Below are positions 26,644 through 36,105 of a stretch of 64,000 bases of DNA, piece by piece. The notes below the pieces were generated by a model that worked only from the letters and a program-made list of their open reading frames with translations, searched no databases and was not told where the DNA came from. Source of the stretch: Paraburkholderia polaris (GTDB taxonomy: Bacteria; Pseudomonadota; Gammaproteobacteria; Burkholderiales; Burkholderiaceae). A program made the translations under genes and the position numbers. Position 1 is the first letter of the stretch, and every line of letters starts with the position of its first letter. The stretch lies in contig NZ_JABBGJ010000026.1 of assembly GCF_012927345.1 (NCBI RefSeq), forward strand, positions 62,001 through 126,000. The letters are read 5' to 3'.

Positions 26644-26707
26644 CTGCCGGCTATAGAAGTCGCGATAACCTGCGCGCGCAAGTGGGAGGCGGTGGCCTTG
26701 ACGGCGT

Positions 26708-27538
26708 TCAACCCTGCCGCGAAATAAACGCCGCAATCGCCTCGTTCAACGCGTCCGGCGCATCGCGATGCGGCGAGTGCCCACACGCGTCGAGTTTGAC
26801 CAATTGCGCATGCGGCACGCGCTCGCCGATCGTATCGATCTGTGCCATCGTGCCGTAGTTGTCGTCGTTGCCTTGCACCGCGAGCAAAGGTTGCTTGATG
26901 GCGGCCAGTTCACCGACGATGCGCCATTCCCTGAATGACGGATTCAGCCAGATATCGTTCCAGCCATAAAACGCGGAATCGACGTCGGCGTGATAGCGGC
27001 TGAGCTTACTGCGCAGATCAGTGGTTTCATAGAGCTGCTTGGTCTGCGCGATGCTTTCCACTGAGATGTCTTCGACGAATACATGCGGTGCGATTGCCAC
27101 CGCGCCGGCCAATTCATCCGGATGCAGCGCCGCGTAGAGCAGCGTGATCGAGCCGCCGTCGCTATGGCCGATGATCCACATGCGCTTACGCTCCTGCATG
27201 TTGATATCGAGTGCGTCGAACAAAGCGGGCAGGATATCGCGCGCTTGTGCGGTCATAAAATCGACCGGCCATTTGACGTGGTGCGCACGCGGTGTGGAGA
27301 GTCCATAACCGGGCCGCGAATAGACGAGGCCACGCATGCCGAGCCGCTCGCACAAGGCTAGCGGCCAGTCGCGCCACATGGCAATCGATCCGAGTCCTTC
27401 ATGCAGGAATACGGCGATCGGTGCATTGCCCGCCGCTTCATTCACCCAACGATATTCAATGCGTAACGGCCCATGCGATGCCGTGGCGGGCAGTTCCGCG
27501 AAGTTGCTAGCTAAGGCCGTGGTTACGGGGTTCTGCAT
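26708..27538 (-). CDS. Alpha/beta hydrolase of the box cluster
   Basis: A 276-residue alpha/beta hydrolase. The nucleophile elbow is GHSDGG near residue 122, an oxyanion-type HEGLGS lies near residue 46, and the final histidine is in LDACGHSPHRDAPD. It is 8 bp downstream of the benzoate-CoA ligase gene on the same strand. Genes like this are common in aerobic benzoyl-CoA clusters. A role in opening a lactone or removing a dead-end thioester has been suggested for such hydrolases in general, but no substrate can be read from the sequence. Confidence 0.8.
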   Translation of the reverse strand: MQNPVTTALASNFAELPATASHGPLRIEYRWVNEAAGNAPIAVFLHEGLGSIAMWRDWPLALCERLGMRGLVYSRPGYGLSTPRAHHVKWPVDFMTAQARDILPALFDALDINMQERKRMWIIGHSDGGSITLLYAALHPDELAGAVAIAPHVFVEDISVESIAQTKQLYETTDLRSKLSRYHADVDSAFYGWNDIWLNPSFREWRIVGELAAIKQPLLAVQGNDDNYGTMAQIDTIGERVPHAQLVKLDACGHSPHRDAPDALNEAIAAFISRQG

Positions 27539-27546
27539 GGATCACC

Positions 27547-29148
27547 TTATGACAGTTCGCGCAGTTTGAAGCGTTGGATCTTACCGGTAGCGGTTTTCGG
27601 CAAATCGTCGACGAACAGGATGTCGCGCGGATACTTATGCGGCGCAAGCCGGTCCTTGACGAAAGACTTCAACTCATCCGCGAGTATCTCAGACGGCGCG
27701 AATTCACGCTTCAACACCACGAACGCACGGGTCTTGACGAGGCCGCCGTGATCGACGCCGACCACCGCCGCTTCCAGCACCGCATCGTGCTGCACCAGGA
27801 CCATTTCAACCTCGACGGGCGATACATACTGGCCGCTCACTTTGAGCATGTCATCGCTGCGGCCCGCATACACGTAGCAGCCGTTCGCGAGGCGGCAGTA
27901 CTTGTCGCCGCTGCGAATCCATTCGCCGAGGAACGTCGCGCGCGATTTCTCGCGATTGCTCCAGTACATGAGTGCCGCGCTCGGCCCTTTGATGTACAGA
28001 TCGCCGATTTCGCCGTCGGGCACCGCGTGACCGGCTTCGTCGCGCAATTCAACTTCATAGCCGGGCACAGGGCGGCCCGTTGTGCCGTATTCGACAGCAC
28101 CGGCGCGATTCGACAGAAAGATGTGCAGCATTTCGGTCGAGCCGATGCCGTCAAGAATCTCGCAGCCGAAGTGCGCCGTGAAGCGCTCACCGATTTCGCG
28201 TGGCAACGCTTCGCCCGCCGACGTGCACACGCGCATCGCGACATCGGCGCGCGCGGGCAGGTTGGGCGAGACAAGCATGCTCGCGTACAGCGTCGGCACA
28301 CCGTAGAAAACGGTCGGGCGATGCCGTACGAGGCGCGAGAAAATGGCGTCGGCGGTGGGGCGCTCGGCCATCAACACGGCCGTAGCGCCGACCGAAAGCG
28401 GGAATGTCAGGCCGTTACCCAGACCATACGCAAAGAACAATTTGGCCGCCGAGAAAACCACATCGCTTTCGACGATGCCAAGAATCGGCTTCGCATACAA
28501 CTCCGCAGTCCAGTACAGATTCGCATGCGTGTGGACCGTGCCTTTAGGTTTTCCGGTCGAGCCTGACGAATACAGCCAGAACGCGATATCGTCGCAACCC
28601 GTCGTGCATGCTTTGATAGCCGGTGTGGCCGCGTCGATCAGATCTTTCAGTCGCGGCGCGGTTAAAGGCTCGCTTTCGTCGCTTGCGGGCGGCTGTGAGA
28701 CGATCAACTGACAACCGTCGTGTTCGGCGGTATCCATCGCCTGCGTGACATTCGGCAGCAATGCGCCCGACGCGATCACCGCGCGCGCGTGGCTGTGCGT
28801 CAGCATGTACACGTAGTCGGCAGCGGTGAGCAGCGTGTTCGCGACGACCGGCACGACGCCCGCATAGAGCGCCCCGAGAAAGGCGATGGGCAGTTCGATG
28901 GTATCGAGCATCACCAGTAGCACGCGTTCTTCCGGATGCACGCCGAGTGTGCGCAATGCGCTCGCGAAGCGCCGGGCCCGATCTTCGAGTTCACCGTAAG
29001 TCGTGGTGCCGGTGTCGTCTATATAGGCGGTCTTGCCAGCGCGCGATTCGTTCAGACGAAACAGGTAGGCCGCGAAATTGAACACCGCGGGCGGCGGTTC
29101 GACCGTCACGGCGGGCTGGCTCGCAGCCGGTTCCAGCAGGGCTTCCAT
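27547..29148 (-). CDS. bclA: Benzoate-CoA ligase
   Basis: A 533-residue AMP-forming ligase. The adenylation motif is YSSGSTGKPKGTVHTHANL near residue 190, DGIGSTEMLHIF near residue 335 is the aromatic-acid ligase A5 region, and the C-terminal lysine is in LPKTATGKIQRFKLREL. This pattern and its place next to boxR/boxCBA support conversion of benzoate, ATP and CoA to benzoyl-CoA, the first step of the box pathway. The ATG at 29148 has GGAGGAGAC in front. It is transcribed leftward with the hydrolase, probably together with the DUF4863 gene 231 bp upstream. Confidence 0.9.
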   Translation of the reverse strand: MEALLEPAASQPAVTVEPPPAVFNFAAYLFRLNESRAGKTAYIDDTGTTTYGELEDRARRFASALRTLGVHPEERVLLVMLDTIELPIAFLGALYAGVVPVVANTLLTAADYVYMLTHSHARAVIASGALLPNVTQAMDTAEHDGCQLIVSQPPASDESEPLTAPRLKDLIDAATPAIKACTTGCDDIAFWLYSSGSTGKPKGTVHTHANLYWTAELYAKPILGIVESDVVFSAAKLFFAYGLGNGLTFPLSVGATAVLMAERPTADAIFSRLVRHRPTVFYGVPTLYASMLVSPNLPARADVAMRVCTSAGEALPREIGERFTAHFGCEILDGIGSTEMLHIFLSNRAGAVEYGTTGRPVPGYEVELRDEAGHAVPDGEIGDLYIKGPSAALMYWSNREKSRATFLGEWIRSGDKYCRLANGCYVYAGRSDDMLKVSGQYVSPVEVEMVLVQHDAVLEAAVVGVDHGGLVKTRAFVVLKREFAPSEILADELKSFVKDRLAPHKYPRDILFVDDLPKTATGKIQRFKLRELS

Positions 29149-29379
29149 ATGTCTCCTCCATCGTGTGGGGGCGGTCCGGCCGTTATGTGCTCATGATCCG
29201 CTCGATGCTTGCAGACTGACTCCTTGATGCTTGTCTCGTGCCGCTACGCTGCGGGCAAATGCGTGGTTTGAGTCAGCGCGTCGATTGCAGCGCTCGATGC
29301 CTGAACGGCCGAGCGCCTGTGATAGAAACCCAGTGCGCGCAGGCCGCCGAGTTTTTCAATGGTTCGGTCATGGCGCGTC

Positions 29380-29859
29380 TCAGGCGGAAGGTGGGATGGC
29401 GGTGAATTCGATCGCGCCTTGCGGCAGCAGATACAGCACCAGCGCCTGCCCATTCGCGACGGTCGGACGATGTGCGCTACCGGGGCCGTACACGCACCAG
29501 CCGGCCGGATGACCGTCGAAGGTGGCGCCTTCGGTGAGCGGCATGATCAGATCGATTTCGCCGTTCGGGTGAACGTGATGCGGACCGGCAATATCCTTCA
29601 TATCGACTACGTCGACGGAAAAGCCGTGGGTATCCGGCAATGCCTTGAAGATCCGGCCATAGCGAATGCCGCCGCCTTCGCGGTTGCATAGCCAGCCTTC
29701 GGCCACGCCGGTGCGGCAGGCCTCCGTCAGATCGCGGAAGGTCGCGCTGTCCGCGGGATAGGTGTCGTTGAGCCACGCGGCCAGCGTGCCGTCGAGCGGC
29801 CTGCCGGCGAGTTGCTCAGTCACGCCCGCAATCAGGCGTTGGAAGTCATGGGGGGACAT
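29380..29859 (-). CDS. DUF4863 family protein (cupin-like)
   Basis: A 159-residue protein from the ATG at 29859, preceded by GGAGG. The region GPHHVHPNGEIDLIMPL followed by GWCVYGPGSAHRPTV carries the His/Glu pattern of a small metal-binding cupin. The family is DUF4863, which by my memory includes 4-hydroxylaminobenzoate lyase. Here it is the first leftward gene of the box cluster, so an aromatic or CoA-ester substrate is plausible. Its function in benzoate degradation is not established. Confidence 0.75.
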   Translation of the reverse strand: MSPHDFQRLIAGVTEQLAGRPLDGTLAAWLNDTYPADSATFRDLTEACRTGVAEGWLCNREGGGIRYGRIFKALPDTHGFSVDVVDMKDIAGPHHVHPNGEIDLIMPLTEGATFDGHPAGWCVYGPGSAHRPTVANGQALVLYLLPQGAIEFTAIPPSA

Positions 29860-30001
29860 GCGAGCCTCCAGATCAGCGCGCACGCACCTTAATGCATGCG
29901 TGTTGTCGCGCCGTTTCCGTGACGTTGCCGAAAAACCTCGACAGCGTTTGTTATTGGATCAATATTTGGCGAAAATTAACCGCTCACCCAATGCCTGTCA
30001 A

Positions 30002-30013
30002 GCACTATAGTAC
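30002..30013. promoter_or_regulatory. Candidate BoxR site before boxR
   Basis: GCACTATAGTAC lies 28 bp upstream of the boxR start and 140 bp from the divergent DUF4863 start. Eleven of 12 bases fit the pattern GCACTAWAGTRC shared with the site before boxC at 31082-31093 (with A/T and A/G as the two variable positions). The TATAGT inside it could also be a -10 element, which would let BoxR block RNA polymerase directly. Confidence 0.45.
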
Positions 30014-30041
30014 ATGTAACGTATTCAAGAGGCAGTTAAAC

Positions 30042-31046
30042 ATGAATCAGAATTACACTTCCGCGCCGCTGGAAGATCCTGCCGATGAAGACGCAAGCCG
30101 CACGGGTCGGGCCGATAGCGGAGCCGAGCGCGCGACGGAGCGCGGCGGCGAGCGCGAAGAGCGCGATCCTTTTCTGACGGCGATGGGCGAGCGCGTGCGC
30201 CTGCTGCGCGCGCGCCGCGGCATGACGCGCAAGACGCTGGCGACCGAAACCGGCTTGTCGGAGCGTCATCTGGCGAATCTGGAATCCGGCGTGGGTAATG
30301 CGTCGGTTCTAGTGCTGCGTCAGATCGCGGCGACGCTGAACTGCCCGCTGGCCGAAGTAATCGGCGACGAAACCACCGCCTCCGCCGAATGGCTGCTGAT
30401 CCGCGAACTGCTGCAAGGGCGCGACCAGGCGGCGTTGCAGCGCGCCCGCGTGGCGCTTGCCGAGATGTTCGCGCAAGCGCCGCGCGACCCGCATCGCAAG
30501 GACCGGATCGCGCTGATCGGCTTACGCGGGGCCGGCAAGTCGACCTTTGGACGGATGCTGGCGCAGGAGCGCAAGGTGCCGTTCGTCGAACTCACGCGCG
30601 TGATCGAGCAACTCGCCGGCTGCCCGCCGTCGGAGATTCATTCCCTCTATGGCGCGAGTGCTTACCGGCGTTATGAACACCGGGCGCTCGAGGCAGTGAT
30701 TCAGGAACACGAGCGCGCGGTGATCGCGTCGCCAGGCGGCCTGGTGTCGGAGTCGGGCACCTTCAATGCGCTGCTGTCGCATTGCTTCACCGTATGGTTG
30801 CAAGCCACGCCGGAAGAGCACATGCGCCGTGTCGTCGCGCAAGGCGACCTGCGGCCGATGTCCGGCAACAAGGAAGCGATGGACGACCTCAAACGCATCC
30901 TGGCGGGGCGCAGCGAACTGTACGGCCGCGCCGACATGACCTTCGACACCAGCGAAAAAACCTTGGCCGACGCCTACTTGCAACTGCGCGACCGGCTTGC
31001 CGCAAGGCTCGCGGCGGAATCGCCGGATGACGCACGGGTGATCTGA
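30042..31046 (+). CDS. boxR: BoxR, benzoyl-CoA-responsive repressor
   Basis: A 334-residue fusion that is diagnostic for BoxR/BzdR. After a charged, probably disordered 42-residue extension comes an XRE helix-turn-helix (about 48-102, RKTLATETGLSERHLANLESG), a linker, and a shikimate-kinase-like domain with the P-loop GLRGAGKST (K166). In relatives benzoyl-CoA binds the kinase-like domain and releases the repressor from DNA. The start is the ATG at 30042. The gene is divergent from the ligase side and upstream of boxCBA, so it can control both. The N-terminal extension is unusually rich in Glu and Arg. Confidence 0.92.
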   Translation: MNQNYTSAPLEDPADEDASRTGRADSGAERATERGGEREERDPFLTAMGERVRLLRARRGMTRKTLATETGLSERHLANLESGVGNASVLVLRQIAATLNCPLAEVIGDETTASAEWLLIRELLQGRDQAALQRARVALAEMFAQAPRDPHRKDRIALIGLRGAGKSTFGRMLAQERKVPFVELTRVIEQLAGCPPSEIHSLYGASAYRRYEHRALEAVIQEHERAVIASPGGLVSESGTFNALLSHCFTVWLQATPEEHMRRVVAQGDLRPMSGNKEAMDDLKRILAGRSELYGRADMTFDTSEKTLADAYLQLRDRLAARLAAESPDDARVI

Positions 31047-31081
31047 CGTGCAGTGCGGGTTCAGGGTTTACTAGCGAACAT

Positions 31082-31093
31082 GCACTAAAGTGC
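31082..31093. promoter_or_regulatory. Candidate BoxR site before boxC
   Basis: GCACTAAAGTGC is a perfect inverted repeat (5-bp arms, AA centre) in the boxR-boxC gap. It is related to GCACTATAGTAC before boxR. Two more TGCA words follow at 31112 and 31138. TGCA-containing sites are, as I recall, the binding words of the BzdR/BoxR family. Confidence 0.5.
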
Positions 31094-31163
31094 TTTACTT
31101 GGGGGTGATGATGCATTATTGTTCAAAAAACAAGTTTTGCATCGTCCAGTCAGGAGACGCCCC

Positions 31164-32834
31164 ATGTCCGCAGCAGAAACCGCAATCGCGCCGGTCGACT
31201 ACCGCACCGATCCCTCGCAATACAAGCATTGGAAGCTGAGTTTCAACGGTCCCGTCGCGACGCTCGGCATCGACATTGCCGAGGACGGCGGCATCCGGGA
31301 CGGCTACAAGCTGAAGCTGAATTCATACGACCTCGGCGTCGATATCGAACTGCACGACGCGATACAGCGCATCCGCTTCGAGCATCCTGAAGTCAAAACG
31401 GTGGTGCTGACGAGCCTGAAGGACCGCGTGTTCTGCTCGGGCGCGAACATCTTCATGCTGGGCCTGTCCACGCATGCGTGGAAGGTCAACTTCTGCAAGT
31501 TCACCAACGAAACGCGCAACGGTCTGGAAGACTCGTCGCGTTATTCAGGTCTGAAGTTTCTCGCTGCCGTGAACGGTGCGTGCGCCGGCGGCGGTTACGA
31601 ACTCGCGCTTGCTTGCGACGAAATCTATCTGGTGGATGATCGCTCGTCGTCGGTATCGCTGCCGGAAGTGCCGCTACTGGGCGTGCTGCCAGGCACGGGC
31701 GGCCTGACGCGTGTCACCGATAAACGCAAGGTGCGTCACGATCGTGCGGACATCTTCTGTACGGTGGTCGAAGGCGTTCGCGGCGAGCGGGCAAAAGCAT
31801 GGCGTCTCGTGGATGAAGTCGTGAAGCCGAATCAGTTCGACCAAACGATCCAGGCTCGCGCACTCGAACTCGCCGAACAGAGCGATCGTCCGTCGGACGC
31901 ACAAGGCGTAATGCTCACGCGTATCGAACGCACCGATCGCGAAGACGGCCTGACTTATAAAACGCTCGACATCACGATCGATCGTGCGAAGCGCATCGCC
32001 ACCTTCACGGCGAAAGCGCCGCAAGCCGAGCAACCCACGGAGATCGATGCGATCGTCGCCGCCGGCACGAGCTGGTGGCCGCTGCAGTTCGCCCGCGAAC
32101 TCGACGACGCGATCCTGTCGATGCGCACCAACGAACTCGAGGTTGGCACCTGGGTCTTCAAGACCGAAGGCGAGGCCCGTAACCTGCTCGCCGCCGACGC
32201 CACGCTGATGCAACACAAGGACCACTGGTTCGTGCGCGAGACCATTGGCCTCTTGCGCCGCACGCTGGCGCGTATCGACGTGTCGTCGCGTTCGCTGTTC
32301 GCGCTGATCGAACCGGGCTCGTGCTTTGCGGGCACCTTCGCGGAACTCGCGTTCGCCTGCGACCGCAGCTATATGGCGGCACTGCCGAGCAACGAAGACG
32401 AAGAACCGGCAATCACGCTGTCGGAAGTCAACTTCGGTCTCTATCCGATGGTCACGCATCAATCGCGCCTCGCTCGTCGCTTCTATGAAGAAGCCGAACC
32501 GCTCGACGCCGTGCGTTCGAAAATCGGCCAGGCGATCAAGCCCGTTGAAGCCGAGCGTCTTGGCCTCGTGACCGCGTCGCCCGACGATATCGATTGGGCA
32601 GACGAAATCCGCATCGCGCTCGAAGAACGCGCGGCGATGTCGCCGGATGCATTGACCGGCCTGGAAGCGAATCTGCGCTTTAATGGCCCGGAAACGATGG
32701 AGACGCGTATTTTCGGGCGTCTCACCGCCTGGCAGAACTGGATCTTCAACCGGCCGAACGCAGTGGGTGAAAAGGGCGCGCTCAAGGTGTACGGCAAGGG
32801 CAGCAAGGCGCAATTCGACGTCTCGCGCGTTTGA
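31164..32834 (+). CDS. boxC: Benzoyl-CoA-dihydrodiol lyase (BoxC)
   Basis: A 556-residue protein from the ATG at 31164 (AGGAGA six bases before it). It is built from two crotonase-like halves, with LKDRVFCSGANIFMLGL and NGACAGGGYELALACDEI in the first, and LIEPGSCFAGTFAELAFACD in the second. BoxC opens the ring of 2,3-epoxybenzoyl-CoA hydrolytically, releasing formate and 3,4-dehydroadipyl-CoA semialdehyde. Length equals known BoxC proteins (about 555). It is the first gene of boxCBA and follows the candidate BoxR site. Confidence 0.95.
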   Translation: MSAAETAIAPVDYRTDPSQYKHWKLSFNGPVATLGIDIAEDGGIRDGYKLKLNSYDLGVDIELHDAIQRIRFEHPEVKTVVLTSLKDRVFCSGANIFMLGLSTHAWKVNFCKFTNETRNGLEDSSRYSGLKFLAAVNGACAGGGYELALACDEIYLVDDRSSSVSLPEVPLLGVLPGTGGLTRVTDKRKVRHDRADIFCTVVEGVRGERAKAWRLVDEVVKPNQFDQTIQARALELAEQSDRPSDAQGVMLTRIERTDREDGLTYKTLDITIDRAKRIATFTAKAPQAEQPTEIDAIVAAGTSWWPLQFARELDDAILSMRTNELEVGTWVFKTEGEARNLLAADATLMQHKDHWFVRETIGLLRRTLARIDVSSRSLFALIEPGSCFAGTFAELAFACDRSYMAALPSNEDEEPAITLSEVNFGLYPMVTHQSRLARRFYEEAEPLDAVRSKIGQAIKPVEAERLGLVTASPDDIDWADEIRIALEERAAMSPDALTGLEANLRFNGPETMETRIFGRLTAWQNWIFNRPNAVGEKGALKVYGKGSKAQFDVSRV

Positions 32835-32925
32835 TTCTTTGCGACGCGCCGCAACTGAAAGCCACGCCACTGCCTGATACGCGCCTCTCATCTGCAAGCT
32901 CTGTATTCCGACCAAGGAACCGACC

Positions 32926-34353
32926 ATGTCAACGATCAACTACAGCGAAAAGATTCCGAACAACGTCAATCTCGCCGACGACCGTGCACTGCAGCGCGCG
33001 CTCGAACAATGGCAGCCGAATTTTCTGTCGTGGTGGGGCGATATGGGCCCGGAAGGCTCGCATGGCTATGACGTGTATCTGCGCACGGCGGTGAGCGTCG
33101 ACGCGGGCGGTTGGGCGCATTTCGATCACGTGAAGATGCCGGACTATCGCTGGGGCATTTTCCTCACGCCCGGCGAGCAGGACCGCAAGATTCATTTCGG
33201 CGAGCACAAGGGTGAAGCCGCGTGGCAGGACGTGCCCGGCGAGCATCGTGCGAATCTGCGCCGCATTATCGTCACGCAAGGCGATACGGAACCGGCTTCG
33301 GTCGAGCAGCAACGGCATCTGGGTTTGACTGCGCCGTCAATGTACGACCTGCGCAACCTGTTTCAGGTGAACGTGGAAGAAGGCCGCCACCTGTGGGCGA
33401 TGGTGTATCTGCTGCACCGATACTTCGGCCGCGATGGACGTGAGGAAGCCGAAGCGTTGCTCGGCCGCCGTTCGGGTGATGACGACAATCCGCGCATTCT
33501 CGGGGCCTTTAACGAGAAAACGCCGGACTGGCTTGCGTTCTACATGTTCACGTACTTTACCGACCGCGACGGCAAGTTCCAGTTGTCGGCGCTCGCCGAG
33601 TCGGGTTTCGATCCGCTTGCGCGCACCACGAAGTTCATGCTGACCGAAGAAGCGCATCACATGTTCGTTGGCGAATCGGGCGTGTCGCGCGTGATCCAGC
33701 GCACTGCGCAAGTAACGAACGAACTGGGCACGGATGACGTCGCGAAGATTCGCGCGGCCGGCGTGATCGATCTGCCGACTATCCAGCGTTATCTGAACTT
33801 CCATTACTCGGTGACGATCGACTTGTTCGGCGCCGATCATTCTTCGAATGCGGCCACGTTCTATAGCTCAGGCCTGAAGGGCCGCTATGAAGAGAACAAG
33901 CGCGACGACGATCATCAATTGATCGGTCAAAGCTATAAGCTGCTCGACGTGCAGGACGGCAAACTGGTCGAGCGCGAAGTGCCGATGCTCAACGCCATGA
34001 ATGAAGTGCTGCGCGACGACTACATTAAAGATTCGGTGGCGGGCGTCGGCCGTTGGAACAAGGTGCTCGAGAAGGCCGGCATCGATTTCCGCATGACGGT
34101 GCCGCATAAAGCATTCAATCGGCAGATCGGCACGTTTGCCGGTACCCGTGTGTCGCCGGATGGCCGTGTGATCAGCGAGACCGAATGGGCCGCGAACGAA
34201 GCGAAGTGGCTCGCCACGCCGGAAGATCGCGCGTATGTCGCTTCGCTGATGGGCCGCGTCACCGAGCCCGGCAAGTTCGCGAACTGGATTGCGCCGCCGG
34301 CAATGGGCGTGAACCGCCAGCCGGTCGATTTCGAATACGTGCGCTTCAACTGA
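32926..34353 (+). CDS. boxB: Benzoyl-CoA 2,3-epoxidase subunit (BoxB)
   Basis: A 475-residue diiron protein. The ferritin-like core has EEGRHLWAMVYLLHRYFG (ExxH) near residue 150 and TEEAHHMFVGES near residue 242, which supply Glu and His ligands for the two irons. BoxB epoxidises the ring of benzoyl-CoA with O2 and electrons from BoxA, the committed step of aerobic benzoate degradation through CoA esters. Length and sequence match well. It is 91 bp after boxC and 65 bp before boxA. Confidence 0.95.
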   Translation: MSTINYSEKIPNNVNLADDRALQRALEQWQPNFLSWWGDMGPEGSHGYDVYLRTAVSVDAGGWAHFDHVKMPDYRWGIFLTPGEQDRKIHFGEHKGEAAWQDVPGEHRANLRRIIVTQGDTEPASVEQQRHLGLTAPSMYDLRNLFQVNVEEGRHLWAMVYLLHRYFGRDGREEAEALLGRRSGDDDNPRILGAFNEKTPDWLAFYMFTYFTDRDGKFQLSALAESGFDPLARTTKFMLTEEAHHMFVGESGVSRVIQRTAQVTNELGTDDVAKIRAAGVIDLPTIQRYLNFHYSVTIDLFGADHSSNAATFYSSGLKGRYEENKRDDDHQLIGQSYKLLDVQDGKLVEREVPMLNAMNEVLRDDYIKDSVAGVGRWNKVLEKAGIDFRMTVPHKAFNRQIGTFAGTRVSPDGRVISETEWAANEAKWLATPEDRAYVASLMGRVTEPGKFANWIAPPAMGVNRQPVDFEYVRFN

Positions 34354-34418
34354 GTACGACGATTAAAAACGTGTGGCGTGCAGCGTCGTATCCGCACGAA
34401 TATAGGGTGGAGGAAGTC

Positions 34419-35657
34419 ATGAACGGCCCAGTATCGATCGAAGTTCTCAGGCAGCATCTGATCGATCCGGAAATCTGCATTCGCTGTAACACCTGCGAAG
34501 AGACTTGCCCGGTCGATGCGATCACGCACGACGAGAACAATTACGTGGTCAAGGCGGATGTCTGCAATGGCTGTATGGCGTGCGTGCCGCCGTGTCCTAC
34601 CGGTGCGATCGATAACTGGCGCACCGTGCTGAAGGCCGATGCGTATCCCATCGACGAGCAGTTCAAATGGGACGTGCTGCCCGAGCAGAACACGATGGCC
34701 GTGCCAGCGCCGGAAGATGCCGCTGCAGGGTCGTCAGGCGATACGCCCGCAGACGCGAGTGGTATTGAAGTCGATACCGTGCGCGGGTCGGTCGTGCCGC
34801 CGTGGTCCGCTGCGAAACCATACGTGAATCTCTACACGCACAAAGCGCCGACTACCGCGACAGTGGTCGGCAACTACCGGCTCACCGACGGCTCGACCGA
34901 TAGCGACATTCATCACATCGTGCTCGATTTCGGTTCGATGCCTTTTCCGGTGCTGGAAGGCCAGTCGATCGGCATCCTGCCGCCGGGGGCGACCACGGAT
35001 GGCCGCACGCATCACGCGCGGCAGTATTCGATTGCTAGCCCGCGCGACGGCGAACGGCCCGGCTATAACAATGTTTCTCTCACCGTGAAGCGCGTTTCCC
35101 GGCAGCACGGCGACGCGCTCGATGGGATCTGCTCGAATTATCTGTGCGATCTGAAGAAGGGCGACGTGGTGAGTGTGATCGGCCCATTTGGCGGCACGTT
35201 CCTGATGCCGAATCATCCGAACTCGCATCTGCTGATGATTTGCACGGGCACCGGCTCAGCGCCGATGCGCGCGATGACCGAGTATCGCAGGCGGCGTCGT
35301 CTGAAGGGGGCGACTGGCAAGCTGATGTTGTTCTTTGGCGCGCGCACGAAAGAAGAGTTGCCGTACTTCGGGCCGCTGACGAATCTGCCCAAGGATTTCA
35401 TCGATACCAATCTGGCGTTTTCGCGCACGCCGGGCCAACCCAGGCGTTACGTGCAGGACGCGATGCGCGAGCGCGCGGTCGACGTCGCTCAAATGCTCAA
35501 AGATGACAACACGCATATCTACGTGTGTGGATTGAAGGGTATGGAAGACGGTGTGCTGCAGGCGCTCAAGGAAATCGGCGAACAGCACCAGCTCGACTGG
35601 GAAGCGTTATGGATGAAGCTGAAGCGGGAAGGGCGGCTGCATCTGGAGACGTATTGA
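34419..35657 (+). CDS. boxA: Benzoyl-CoA epoxidase reductase (BoxA)
   Basis: A 412-residue flavoprotein from the ATG at 34419 (GGTGGAGGA in front). Residues 15-65 hold two 4Fe-4S motifs (C20, C23, C26, C30 and C49, C52, C55, C59). A linker of about 75 residues is followed by a ferredoxin-NADP reductase module with RQYSIASPRDG (FAD), and LMICTGTGSAPMRAM and YVCGLKGMEDG (NADPH). It feeds NADPH electrons to BoxB. It is the last gene of boxCBA. The semialdehyde dehydrogenase BoxD, needed next, is not in this window. Confidence 0.95.
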   Translation: MNGPVSIEVLRQHLIDPEICIRCNTCEETCPVDAITHDENNYVVKADVCNGCMACVPPCPTGAIDNWRTVLKADAYPIDEQFKWDVLPEQNTMAVPAPEDAAAGSSGDTPADASGIEVDTVRGSVVPPWSAAKPYVNLYTHKAPTTATVVGNYRLTDGSTDSDIHHIVLDFGSMPFPVLEGQSIGILPPGATTDGRTHHARQYSIASPRDGERPGYNNVSLTVKRVSRQHGDALDGICSNYLCDLKKGDVVSVIGPFGGTFLMPNHPNSHLLMICTGTGSAPMRAMTEYRRRRRLKGATGKLMLFFGARTKEELPYFGPLTNLPKDFIDTNLAFSRTPGQPRRYVQDAMRERAVDVAQMLKDDNTHIYVCGLKGMEDGVLQALKEIGEQHQLDWEALWMKLKREGRLHLETY

Positions 35658-35709
35658 ACGACGAGCGTCCGGCTGGGAATTGGCCCGCACGCTGCGAGCC
35701 GGGCGGGTT

Positions 35710-36105
35710 TTACCAGATTGTTTTAACGTGCGGATACGCGCGAATTTTTTCGTCTTTTGTCACTAGCGGTACTGCAAACTTGCGCGCGGTCGCGACGATC
35801 ATCCTATCGGCGGGGTCCTTATGGAACTCACCGGGAAGATTGACGGACTTAGTTGATATTTCCACATCGACAGGTGCAAAGCGTACCGCTTCGATGGCCG
35901 AGACGGTGGCGAGCCAACTGCTGACGTCCATCGAGAGTAGTAGCCTTTCTCGCTCCACCAGCATGGCTATTTCCCATGCGGAAATAGCCGACACGATGAT
36001 TTCACCGCCGGCCATTTCGTGCGCGATGGCGGTCTTTGCTTTCTTGCTCAACGTCGGATCGCCGGTGACCCACCAGACCAGAGTATGGGTGTCCAGAACG
36101 ATCAC
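35710..36105 (-). CDS. PIN-domain toxin (VapC type)
   Basis: A 131-residue PIN ribonuclease. The acidic active-site residues are visible: D5 (VLDTHTLVW), E45 (SAWEIAML), D100 (HKDPADRMI) and D118 (VTKDEKI). Such toxins cleave tRNA or rRNA when the antitoxin is lost. The start overlaps the antitoxin stop codon (ATGA), so the pair is translationally coupled. It lies between boxA and rutR and shares nothing with either in function. Confidence 0.87.
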   Translation of the reverse strand: MIVLDTHTLVWWVTGDPTLSKKAKTAIAHEMAGGEIIVSAISAWEIAMLVERERLLLSMDVSSWLATVSAIEAVRFAPVDVEISTKSVNLPGEFHKDPADRMIVATARKFAVPLVTKDEKIRAYPHVKTIW

